A stretch of 64,000 bases of DNA from NCBI GenBank assembly GCA_026214975.1, contig JAOBSW010000340.1:39512-103511 (forward strand), read 5' to 3'. The notes under the pieces were generated by a model. The model ran no database searches. It was not told the origin of the DNA and saw only the letters and a list, made by a program, of their open reading frames with translations. The stretch is from Gentiana macrophylla (taxonomy: Eukaryota; Streptophyta; Magnoliopsida; Gentianales; Gentianaceae). Below are positions 45,933 through 57,800 of the stretch, in pieces. A program made the translations under genes and the position numbers. The first letter of the stretch is position 1. Each line of letters opens with the position of its first letter.

Positions 45933-46116
45933 TTTCCAAACTTTGTTTGGAATAGGCCTAGGTCCTTTCCAAATATTTGATTTGGGAAAAGGCCTATGCC
46001 ACTTCCAAAATCAAAATTTTGGAAAGTGGCCATACATATTAACCAAAATATTGGCCTTTCCAAATTTTGTTTGGAACAGCTTAAATGACTTTTCAAAATA
46101 TTTGATTTTGAAAAGT
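45933..46116 (+). repeat. Array of five consecutive hairpins in element A leader
   Basis: Five inverted repeats follow each other: 45933-45951 (TTCCAAAC/GTTTGGAA), 45964-45992 (CCTTTCCAAAT/ATTTGGGAAAAGG), 45999-46029 (CCACTTCCAAAAT/ATTTTGGAAAGTGG), 46056-46076 (TTCCAAA/TTTGGAA) and 46088-46116 (ACTTTTCAAAAT/ATTTTGAAAAGT). Loops are 3-6 bases of A/T. Pairing is kept although the sequences differ. Confidence 0.85.
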
Positions 46117-49100
46117 AATGAAGAATGTCTTTTGGTTTAGGAAGCCAAAACGCATCCATTTTGATTAGAAATCAAAGGAAAAAAGCAAAAGAGGCACAAT
46201 TTTAATTTTGATTTATTTTTGAAATAGTTCCATTAATTAAAATTAAAATTGAAATCGGTTTAAAATTAATCGTTAATTTTATTTCGATTAAAATCATTTA
46301 ATTAATTAAATGTTAATTAGTTAATTGATTGGATAAAATTATTTAATAGATTAAATGTTAATTGATTAATTAAGACGCAAGTAGTTAAATTTTAATTTTA
46401 TCTTTTTCGTAAGATGTTATTGTATGGATTAGATATAGTAGATATAATATGATTATATGGACCCCGATTGATCATGGACTCGACCGATACGATAGATGTG
46501 AATGATTTAATTTTTCTGTTGGTTTAAAAATTGTCCAATGCCGTTATGAAGAACATGACCTAGTTTATTTTCTGCATTTATCCCATTCCCGTTGGCTCCC
46601 CCGTGTGCGGCGGGTGTATTTATTTTATTAGATAGAATTAAATGTAACAAGAATTGAGCAGAAGACGGAGCCAAAAGAAAGAAGAATAAAGATCCCATTG
46701 GAGAATGGCACATTAAAGATCCTATTGGCGGTTGCAGCTACCTTAGATTGTGACATGCGGTTTTATCAGTTTGTATTCGAAACCGCACCTAGGAAAAGTC
46801 CATGATCGTACCGGTTACTTTACGCATTTATTTATTTTGTGCTTGTATTTATTTTATATGATACGATAGATGCATGACTAGACACGATCTAGATAAATGT
46901 GTAGGATGTATGTCTATAGAGATAGATATATTATTGATGAGACCATAATTAAAATTAATTAAGTGAATTAATTTACATAAATACTTCCACCTCAAAAGAA
47001 TCAAGTTGAAATTGCCTCCCTATATTATAATGACGGTGAATAGCCCTTGTTCGGATCCAACTCATCAGCCAAAGCAGGGGGTTAACCTACCTCGGGTATA
47101 TCGTCATTATCGAGATATGATCGTATGAGATCTCACGAATATTGGGGTTATGACTTGACTTAGAATTCTCTCGGCCACCAGCCAAAGCGGGGTCATTTGG
47201 ATTTTAGAGGCAAGGGTTTGACTACTTCATAAGATGAAAATTGTCAAAGAGTTGACTAGTCAAACAACAAGAGTCGTATAAGATACGATTGACAAAGAGT
47301 TGTCCACCTATTAGACTCTTTTCGGCCCACCAGCCAAAGCGGGGGTCGCGGTAGTTTAGTGGGATCTTGTCCATTAAGGAAATTAATAATTCTTGAAAGT
47401 CAATTGGGAGTTGTTGACTAGTGGGAGCAAAATCATAAACCAAAAGACCATTTTTGATTTTGCGTGTATAAACAACAACACTCCTTTTATCTTTATTTTA
47501 TGTTGTAGTTTTAGCAAACTTTATATTTATGTTTTTAATTCTCGATTAGTAAAAACCAAATTATGACTGTTACTTTTTGAGAAACGTTCTTAAATATGGT
47601 TAAGTAATTTTAATCATTTTAAAATAAGCAATGACACGAGCAATCCCGTTATAGTAGTTAGAGACAAGGAGACTACATATTTGATGCAACACTCCAAGGC
47701 TTTAATTATTAATGAAAGCGGAAGCTCATGATATGATTGAATCATTTGAAATAAGTTTCAACGAATTAATCATATATTAGATACGATCCAAGATGATCAT
47801 TCAGTCATACGATGACAATTAATTCAAACGTTGGATAAGAATGACCACATCTAATTTTAGAAAGGTTGTTTTCAAAATTGTAAGATTTAAGTATCGACTT
47901 AATTCTATCATTGCTTAAAGGTTAATTAAATAGTCAATGTTTTGAATACGATTCAAAAGGTTAAATAAACTTTAGATTTTCTTTATGAAAGGAAATTAAA
48001 GACATGGCTCTTGTGATCTTTCTTAAGTCTTATGAAGACTACAATAAGAAACATTTTTCAAGTGCTTAAAGGATTAAAATGAAAGGTAGGGCATGTGCTT
48101 AAATAGATAACTTATTGAAATTTCTATTCTAAGCAAGTGAGTTGAGATAAATCTATCTAAGTTCAAAGTCGACTCTTAGATATATGATATCTTGCGAGTG
48201 TGATTAAATTAGAAAGATTAAATGCAGATATGGAAGGTGAAGCAAACGTTGTGACACTTACCATATTCTGGATCTAGTAAACTGATAAGGGAACTAAATA
48301 AATGTTATTACGTTCCGGTTCTTATGAAGAACATACTTTCAGTTATTTGTTAGGATTTAGTAGACATATTCAATTGTAAAGAATAAATGTTATTTCGATA
48401 AAGTTGGAAAATCACTGAATCTAACATACTAGATCAATGTCACTATATAGTTGATATGTGTGATGAAATCTCAACTAAATATTTGTATGGCTGTTATCCT
48501 TGATATTTGTAGTTGTTCTAGATGTCGACTCTCTAGAAGAGAAACGTATAATTAAATGTCATTCAGATGATGTCTGAACCATGTGATTATGAATCATGTG
48601 GGTGATACGTATCTTATCTAAAGATGACTAAAACACCCTTTTACGAAAAGGATAAATTCTAGAAAAATTGTCTAAAGCCTAAACATACCGATGTTTGTTG
48701 GCTTATGACAATTAATGCCATAAATAATTGTTTATTAATCTCTACGACTATTTTTAGAAATAGTCAAGTGTACTAAGTGAAGTGCATAATTCGGAAAGCC
48801 CGAAAAGTTCAAGCTAGTACGAATATGAGATTGACGAGCTACTTAGGAATTAATCTTTAATTGGATTGAAGTAATTAATACTTGAAGGATGTTTGAAGTA
48901 AATGCGAAAGGAATAAGATTTTTCCCTTGAAGGATACCATCTTTGGGATACGTAATTAGATTGTGTTCCCAAAATGGAAACAACACTTTATATGATAAGG
49001 TGTGACGCAAGCCATGCAAAGTATCCATTACCCGTTTCGGGATAGTGCCCTTATACTTAACCGAGTTTCAAAGAATAAAGGTTGAATAAATTCCATATTA

Positions 49101-49254
49101 GATATGGATGAGGATAATGTCGAATCTATCTTGACCGATGATTTGAAGTTGTCGAGGCAAAGTCGAAAGGCTTGGAGCCTAGTACGACATTTGCAACTTT
49201 GTGGAATATCTTGTAAGTACACTAGATATTATTTACTCGTCCATGGAGCAAAAG
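46117..49254 (+). other. Element A gag/integrase zone, coding signal not recoverable
   Basis: By position this should encode gag, protease and integrase. Stops occur in all frames and no domain motif could be recognised with confidence. TTAATTAA-type repeats occupy 46195-46380. Confidence 0.5.
47066..47347 (+). repeat. Three spaced copies of CAGCCAAAGCGGGG
   Basis: CAGCCAAAGC(A/G)GGGG occurs at about 47066, 47178 and 47330, the last two preceded by CGGCC(C)ACC. They are GC-rich islands in the AT-rich gag region of element A. Confidence 0.8.
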
Positions 49255-52150
49255 GTGTTTGTCTCCAAACATCTCAGTTTCTTACAGAGGAAGTGTTTTT
49301 TCCAAAAGAAACAATGAGAGTAAATTAGATCTCAAAAGAGTTTGAGAACCACAAAGATATATTCAACCAAAGGAGGCGTGGAGTGACGCCGCATAGCGAT
49401 GAGGTGTAGAACAACGCTCGAGTGCACACAAAAGTTCTGTAAGTCTGTGGATAACCTCAAGCTGAAAAAAGGCTCACCGGTATGTTCATCTTGAAGAATG
49501 AATATCTCACGACTTATGAAGGAATGTTTGAAAGGCAAGTTTGAGAAATATGGCCGAGAGCCATAATATCCGAATTAGATTCCATCGGTGACAACCAAAG
49601 TTATGAACCTAGTCCTGCCTTACTTGCAGAGGAATGTTGATAAGAGTCAACTTTACTACGATTCAGGTGCATGTTTTAACCCCATTTATGACACTTTTGG
49701 CTTGTATTGAGTAGTTTTAGACCATTTATAGGGCAATATACATTGCACACTCACTTTGAGGCAAACCGTCAAATAGATGGAAAACCTTACCATTTTACGG
49801 TATTTTGACCCTTTTAGAGCCCTAGTTATCTAAGCGGAGTTATGCTCTCGTATGTGTTTGAATGTTGTGATGCAGGAAATAGGTGACTCGTAAACCCGGA
49901 CGATGAAGTATGAGGCTTAGAGAGCGTGTACTTGAAGCCACGGAGTTCTTACGGATCAATTGTCTCGAGCATTTATACTCATAAGCTGACTGAAAGTGAC
50001 ATTTGACCCATCTTAGAGACATAATTCGGTTTAGACTTATTCACAAGAGTTGTAGATTTTGAACAATATTTCCAACGCATCTTGAATCACTCAAATCGGA
50101 GGTCTACACAAAGTTATGGTCAATTTATGAAGACAATCTAGTATCGAACCATCTGGCCGAGCGAACTTCAGGCAGCTCGGCTCGTTATGCGTTTTTCAGC
50201 ACAAAAACGCGAATTTCCTGCATATTCTGATCGGTCCATTCCCCAAAACCCTTAGTCACCATTCTCTTCTTCTCCTTCACCCTTAGATTCATTCCTACAC
50301 TAATTCTTTACTTGAATTTAACATAATCTAGCTTAGATTCTTGCTTAACTCTCTTGGATTTTGCATTTTGTGTTCTTCTTCTTCCCCAAGTGACATGGGT
50401 GTGGATGAAGATTGTTGCAACTTCAATTTCCTGCGTTTTTGGTAATTAATTCCGTTTTCCTCTCATTTCATGGCTTTAATTTCATGTTTGATTCCTGTTT
50501 CTTTCATTATAATGAGTAGCTAAATTCTTACATAGCTAAATCATGTGAAAATTGATGAAATCCTCTTCTAATTGATGAAATTGGGAATGAGTAGTTGTTA
50601 AAGTTGAATCTTTTGATGGGTTTGTGTTCTAAGACTTGTGCTTAATGCTTGAATTGATTTGATCACTTGATTCATGATTTTACACATTGTCTTTATATAT
50701 GTATTTTATGAGATGATGTGTAAAAAGGGTTTTGGAATCGCCAAGTAAAATCGATCGAGTTGTTTAGCTTCGGTTTCTTGAGTGAGGTTTTCAATGTGAG
50801 TTGAGCGTCTCTAGAGCGTTAATCATGCTTTGGTCAGTTAAATCCTTAAAGGCGGACTGTTGAACCGGACATAGGGTGGTAGGTTGTTGCCTTGGCGTCT
50901 ACACACCACTATTGGAGATTGCACCCATAAACACATCAAGAGTATGATTGGTTGGTAGGTCGGTTATACTCGTTCCCAATGAATCTATTAGAGGGGTGAA
51001 ACTAATCAATTGGATCATGGTTTGGCTAGCCTTCTTCCTTATTATCTTTAGTTTATATTACATCTTAGTGTTAATTATCACTTGTTCCACTCTTTTAGTT
51101 GACCTAAACTAAGTATGAAAATGAATTTGGTACTCGATTGATTCCTCGTGGGATCGACCTTGCTTGCTACTATAGTGCATCCGATTCGGTACACTTCCGG
51201 TTAAAGTTGGACCGTCGCTATTTTTGCCATCAAATGTCCCTGTAAGGCTGAGCCCAGTTCTATTCAGACTATGCTTGTTGTAACTTCGTATCATGGCTAT
51301 ATGATAGTGTTGAAGACGTTGGGCAGAAAGCTCGATGTTCATAGATGATGACTTGATATGTAAGCCCACGAGATCCATTTATGGACTGAAACAAGTTTTC
51401 TAGACGATTTCTTTGTTTGATAATCAAAGGAATTTGATTTAGTCGTTAAGAATATGCCCAATGTGCAAGATGGATAGTGGGAGTGTGTTATGATTTTTGA
51501 GCAAGGTATTGGATATCTCTCTCGGGAATCATCACCCCATGTCACAGACAATTAATGTTTGATAGTTCAAGGTCTTTACGAAATCACTTGGATTGGCAGT
51601 TCTTATTTTAGAAATAAGAATCTATAGCGATAGATTTCACTGTTGTTAGATTATAATTTACCTATATAGATGTGATGCTAAAAAGAGTTTAGCATAGACC
51701 GCGACAGCGGATACTGTTAGCCGGTGTTCTCAAGATCTATCTATGTTAGGACGTTTGTCCTAAAGATAAGGTGAAATATGATGCTTATGGAAGGTTTCTT
51801 CCAAGCATCGCGATAGAACCATCTTATAGGTAATGCCGGATGTTCATAGTCCATGAAGAGTCATGAGCAAATATGAAAGTAAATATGGTGAATGTCGAGA
51901 ACATCCTTAAACAAGTTAAGGATGGTTTCCTAGTTTATCGAAACTTCAGTTTAATAAATATAGTTATACTGCACGTATATCCCGAGTCTTATGAAGGCGA
52001 GTGGGAGCTACAAACGGGTTTACATCTACTTTGATTAAGTGATACAGTTGAGTGGAAATGTTCTTAGCTATGGTCATCAGAATTCTACAACCAGGCCAAA
52101 ATACAAGAGTGCCTTGGAGGCGCAGCAGAGAAAAGACATGGATCTAGAAG
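49255..52150 (+). pseudogene. Element A Copia pol remnants (integrase tail, RT, RNase H)
   Basis: GVCLQTSQFLTEEVFF, or VFVSKHLSFLTEEVFF in the neighbouring frame (about 49255-49305), matches the integrase C-terminal VFVSRHA-F-EKEF segment of Copia. RSIYGLKQ at 51371-51394 is the RT hallmark. NVENILKQVKDGFLVYRN at about 51890-51945 matches the VKNILKYLRRTKD-FLVY segment leading into RNase H. ACAAGAGTGCC...GACATGGATC near 52110 fits the EAKEPRSHQRSKH region in broken frames. Sequence 49663-51235 is a later insertion. Confidence 0.65.
49663..51235 (+). repeat. Unclassified 1.6-kb dispersed repeat, plus-strand copy
   Basis: It runs from about TGCATGTTTTAACCCC to CTATTTTTGCCATCA and is inserted in element A between integrase and RT remnants. 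It aligns in reverse with 39648-41060. TG...CA ends suggest a solo LTR, but no 5-bp duplication was seen, and no coding motif was found. Confidence 0.7.
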
Positions 52151-52433
52151 GTTCATTCTTGAACCTTATACGGTTCTTTCCGCTTTTCTATATAGCGATA
52201 TAGTAAGTGGATTCATTGCTTGATGCAAGGACCGTGGTCTCGTCGGAGATTCATGTGTGTGTTGAGGCGGTTCATTTGACTTGGTCATTTGGAGCATGGT
52301 ATGAAGATAGTCCGAGTCCCCATGGATAGCGATCGTTCATGGCTAGAGCCGGGTTAAGGAGTATTACATGAGATTCTTGTGATTCAACTTGGTCTGTGTG
52401 TGCAAGTGATTGGTTTTAGGCCAAGTGGGAGAT

Positions 52434-53095
52434 TGTTGAATAGTGTCCAAACCCAATGAAAGTTGGACCGGATCCGATCGGGTCGGATCATTTCTACCAT
52501 TTTTTTATGTTTATACATATATTAAATGACTTTTCTGTTGTAATATATATGTTCTTTTAAAGAACCAATTGTGAATTGTTATATGATAACGTCCTTAGTA
52601 TTAAACTGTGATTACTTAAATGTCTCTAGGCTGATGTACTATCAAACAGGGCATTGATAGTATGAACAAGCTAGCACGTATTAGATGTCTTCTGTCTTTA
52701 AGGGCATGGATAGATCTCGTCTATCGTAGTGTGTAGACACATGACCGTGCACGCGGACGTGTATTAGAGAATGCGACGTTAGACTAACCCACTTACATTA
52801 AGTGTCGCTTCATGTGGCGCTTGTGTAATTATCCTTTAGACCGAGTCTTCATGGCATCACGGTGTGGATTGTCATGCTTTGACACTATTGAGGTTTCAGC
52901 CACGGGGCAATCATGCGGTAGTGATTGGGTGATATCAAGCACGCGGAGCATACATGTTTGGTTGTCCAGGAATCGCGTACCTTATCAAGAGGGTGAATAT
53001 CCGAAAGAGCCTTCTTATAAGAATGTCTTACTCTCATGAATCTTTTGCAAAATGGAAGTAAATGAGTTACTTGAGAGATACGGTCGTTGATGTTT
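52434..53095 (+). repeat. Element A 3' LTR, left part
   Basis: Matches the first part of the 5' LTR up to GTCGTTGATGTTT, where element B is inserted. Confidence 0.9.
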
Positions 53096-54827
53096 TGTAG
53101 GATGTAATATCGTCGGACGGATCATGATCCACCCGACACGCAAATGAAAGTACAAGATCTAGATCTAAACAATCAAAATACATAAATAATAAATCTAACC
53201 TACGAGGGGGTTAGATTGCTTACTAGTTTATGGTGAATAAACTCCAAGAACAATCTTCAATCCAAGATCCAAGCTAGATGAGAAGCCACTGGTGTTCCAA
53301 CGCGCGTGTCTCCAAGCACCACCAGGTGGATGGTGTTTCAAGCCGTTTGACATCCTCGATATGCTACCTTAGAAAAACCTGAAGTTTTCCTAAAACTCAA
53401 ACCCAAGTACTTAGGCCGAAAATTCTAAGCCTAATACTTCTCAAGTATTTCGAAATTATGTGTTGTGTTTAAGGCTTGGGAGAACTCTCTTTATATAGGA
53501 GAGAAATCCTTGTCCTCCAAGGATTTAATAATTAAGAGATAATTATTATTATAATCCTTATTTCAAATAAAAGATAAATATATAATATATCCCAAACAAA
53601 TTAGGATAAATAAATATATTATCTAATATTCCATGATTTATCACTTAACAAATAAATGATTAAATCATATATTAAATAATTATCCAAGAAAACCAATTTC
53701 CCCAAACCCTAGATAAAATAAATACACATTTTACACATATTGGGCCAAGTCACAAAAAAAGTCTTTTATGTATTTAATTATCTAGTCCAACTAAATAATT
53801 AATCCACATCAATTATATAGTCCAATCCAACTATTTAATTATAATTGAGGTGAAACGACGAGAAAAGACCATGGACCCATATTCGAAGAGGCTACAATAA
53901 ATTAAATAATATTATCCAATCAGATCGAACAATAATATTCAATATATTAATTCCGGATTACACCACCATAAACCCAAATCAACTTCTCGCTGAATATAGA
54001 TAACTTACACTCAACTATGAGTTGATGTTGTCCAGCGATATAATCATTACATACGGATAAATCCTCCATATATCTTGTTCGTTTGATTAGGATATCTCCA
54101 AAACCCTTCTAAAACATCTTATCCTTATTTACCATCAACCCCTAGTGATCAATTAGTTCATAACTAATATAATATGAATCAGCGCCATCGATCGCTTTTT
54201 AGGATTAACAAATAAGAGAATCTGTTTGTCTACTTCCGAGGAAGGAATTGATTCCATATTCGTGATAGCACAGCACACTCACTCATCCTGCATAGAGCCA
54301 ACAAGAAGTGTTGGACCACATCTCGAAGTGATCCTTACTAACACATCAAACTCTACCTACTTCTAAGCAGCTTGTCTCGTGGATCACCTCATGATTGAGA
54401 TTAATCCATATATGATCATCTTGTGATTCGAGCAAGACTTCTCGATCACGAAATTATATCGAGAACTCAAATCAAATCGGTCCGCCTCTATATGATTATC
54501 ATCATATATAAATGCCCCATTAGTACTTCCATTACCGATAAATCCGGATAAGACTGTCACACCGTGAAAGTGTTCTCAAGCATTAATAGCAAATTAATCA
54601 TGAGACCCGCATCTCATTAATAAACGCCATTTAACTAAGTTAATTTTAAGTACATCTCACTAACTCAATCCTCTCGTGTTAGTATACACAAAGTTATGTG
54701 ATTACATAAACCAGGTACTTAGGGTTTTCAAGAGTGTCTTAATTATAAGCATACATGCATATAATAAGATGAATTATTAATTCACATAAAACAATTAGAT
54801 AATTGTCTTTCGGCACTACACCTAACA
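53096..54827 (-). repeat. Element B 3' LTR (1.73 kb)
   Basis: Full-length LTR with TG/CA ends. It shares GATTTAATAATTAAGAGATA and surrounding sequence with the right LTR. Confidence 0.88.
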
Positions 54828-54840
54828 ATCTCCCACTTGC

Positions 54841-57800
54841 ACGAAAGGCAAGTGGATTAATTGTTTTAGAGCACACCCTTTATATCTATATCTACAACAT
54901 TCTCCCACTTGTTCAAAACAAGTGAGACATATCCCCAAGATTCATACCTCCAAGCGCATCTTAGTAATTCATCCTTCCAAGCACGACCAGGAGTGTGCCA
55001 CGCAGAGAGATAGGCCAGGTGACCCGGCACGCACTTAGAATCCGAATACCATGTGACTCGGTACATTGATCGTGTGGGTTGGCGGCTTGAGTCAATCTTG
55101 GGATCAAAACGCCGCTTTCCATCTAATCCGTGGTACGTGACGATTTCAATATGCTTATGACCTCTAGTGATTGCAAAATCTTTATGAGCTACCTCTCCAA
55201 TGTTTTCACAATAAGGTGGTATCGGGCCATCGGATAATACTTTATCACACGAGTAAACATCGAGACCTAGATCGATTTAACGATCATCTCAATCGACCTA
55301 AAAGCCGAGTAATCAAGCAGTTATTACTTATATTCTAGTTTGCACTTGAATATACTAGCATATTATTCCTCATTCTCCCGAAGAGACTTTAGGATTCACT
55401 AAACATCCCATTTAGTATTCATTCGCAGGTGTTAGACAAGCATTCTTGAGAGGTAGGGTAGACTACATCGTTGAATGTTGCATTCCTCTATGCAAGAACA
55501 TCTTAACCATTGAGATGGATGAACGGGATTGCCAATTGCTTATTTTCGAGAATCTGAGTGAGTCAAATTCATTAGAAAATAGCCCGATGGCATGTTAGCC
55601 TCGATTTCGGATAACACACCCATGTTGTTTCCAACAAGCAAATGTTACCATTCACAAACACTAATCTACATACTACTTTACTAATATCAAGCCCGGCCTA
55701 CTAAAGACTTATCAATATTCTCGATCCGGTCCACATATTAAAAATATATGACTTTGAAATGACCTAGAGGTTTGCTTTAATCCCCAATGGATATGAGCTA
55801 TGGCGGGCATCATGCCAAAGGTTCTTTCTGAATAAATTAAGATACGGTTAGTCTCAGTAAAAGGTCTTGTGGAATTACCCTATATTCGCTTTTTAACGAA
55901 TCATCATTTGTTCTAAGCTAAAACCCTTCTCGCTCGAATGAGTTCGATTCCGTTGTTCATCAAAGGAAGTCTTAGGGAATCACCCCTATTTCCCGCTCGA
56001 CGTAAATCAAGCAAGACCGAGTGGTAAGAGAGATCACAACTCGTTAACTCTACCTTTTAAGGAATCACCCCTAAATTACTCAAACTTCTATGCTGAAAGT
56101 TAAACTTTTCTATTCATTCGACTCTTCTCCGTAGCCCAATTACTCCCATCGGGCCCGAGATACTCGGGTGGTTCTACAAGAGTTTCAATGAATCGAGTAT
56201 CAAACTCCATTCATTGTGGTTATGGCTTTTAAACCAACCTCTATGATCCGGATCCTATACAAGCCCATGAAGGACTATAAGTCATCAATCTACCCTATGG
56301 ATCGTAAGGTCCTCAAGAATGGGTAATGGACAAACCATACTCCCACGCGCTCGGGTGATTGATATACCGATCTAGTTTAGTAGTTTTTATTAGTGTTATC
56401 ACCAATTGCCGGTGTTGGATGTGGACTGAACAAATCAGTTAGTAACATCTTAAGTACAAATACTTCAAGATCCAAAGCTGTGATTTATAGACTCCATCAG
56501 ACCGAGTTTGACAGTATAACCATCATTCTCTGACTTTACGAGTTTTATAACCAACCTTTACTCAATACATTAAGATATTTCACGCTCTGAACGTGTATGC
56601 AAAATTTCCAGTCTCCTACCTTCAAGCACTTTGCATAAATGCCTATATTTACTGAAGAAGGGTCCTTATCCACAAATACGTAGCATATGTTAGGTAGACT
56701 TCTGTTTTTCATTACAACGTAAACTGCTATTGTGCAACCAATATCTTAAATGAGTTCAAAGAAATGATCGTAGCAACATCAATAACTATATAAGGCAAAT
56801 TTATGGTGTATCCCTTAGTGAAAACATTTCACTCGGGAGGTGTGCCGAGCATCACCCCAAGACTACGCTAATAACCTATTTCTCGAGTATGGAATACTTA
56901 TCTCTCGTGAAATCTGAGATTTCTCCAAATATTTTGGATAAACTTACCGGTGTCTCAATAGTTGTCGACTAGATGTCACTACTTGAAAAGCTCCTTCTAG
57001 CTTGTATCTTCATATGACCCTCAAGCTGTCGATATGAACAAGCTATGTAACTTCTTTAAATCTATTACCCTTTCCGATTGAAAGGAAACTTAGTCATTGT
57101 TCCTTTGAGACGTTGTTCCTTTGACTGGGTGATAGAATCACCCTAAGCCGCCTTCAGATCTTGTCTTTGGGGAATATGCACTAATTAATATAATAAAGAA
57201 GCGCTTATCGAAATACGGAAACCATTTGCGCTTTATATATTTTAAGATGTGTTACTAATACCTTTTCAAAGAATGCTTAGTGGTTCTGACTTTATCAAAC
57301 AAAAGTCCGAGTCTTGGATTCGTATACGAATGTTATATTCATCGCCAATAAGATAAACAAATTATCCTATTGAAAATGAATACGCTCGCTCCAACGTAAT
57401 CAAAACAGTAAAATGAATTTTCACGTGATACTCAAGAATTGAATCCAGATTCATTTCCTTATATCACTCTGCACTAGTCTATCCTAAAATAACTCCCCGC
57501 TGTCTATTTTATTTATCGCTTAATGTAAAGCTACCTAGTTCTTCCAAAGAACTTAGCTTTTGAGAAAATTGCTGTGGATGCATTGGCCGCTGATCCGAAA
57601 TCACTTTCCTTATCCTCTAATTTCCAATTTATTAATTTTTTTGGTTTAGCCTTAAAACTACTTAGATTTAGATGACTAACACATATAAACATTCTTTCCC
57701 ATTCTCAACTTTCCTTAAATGGAAACAAAGCTCTTGAACTAGCGATTCGTTTGAGTAGACATTACTCTTGAATCGTGTGGATGTCTAATAATAGTGTTAC

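Noticed and set aside
52812..53039. 75-codon plus-strand frame (MWRLCNYPLDRVF)
   Set aside because: Lies inside the element A 3' LTR and is broken in the 5' LTR copy.
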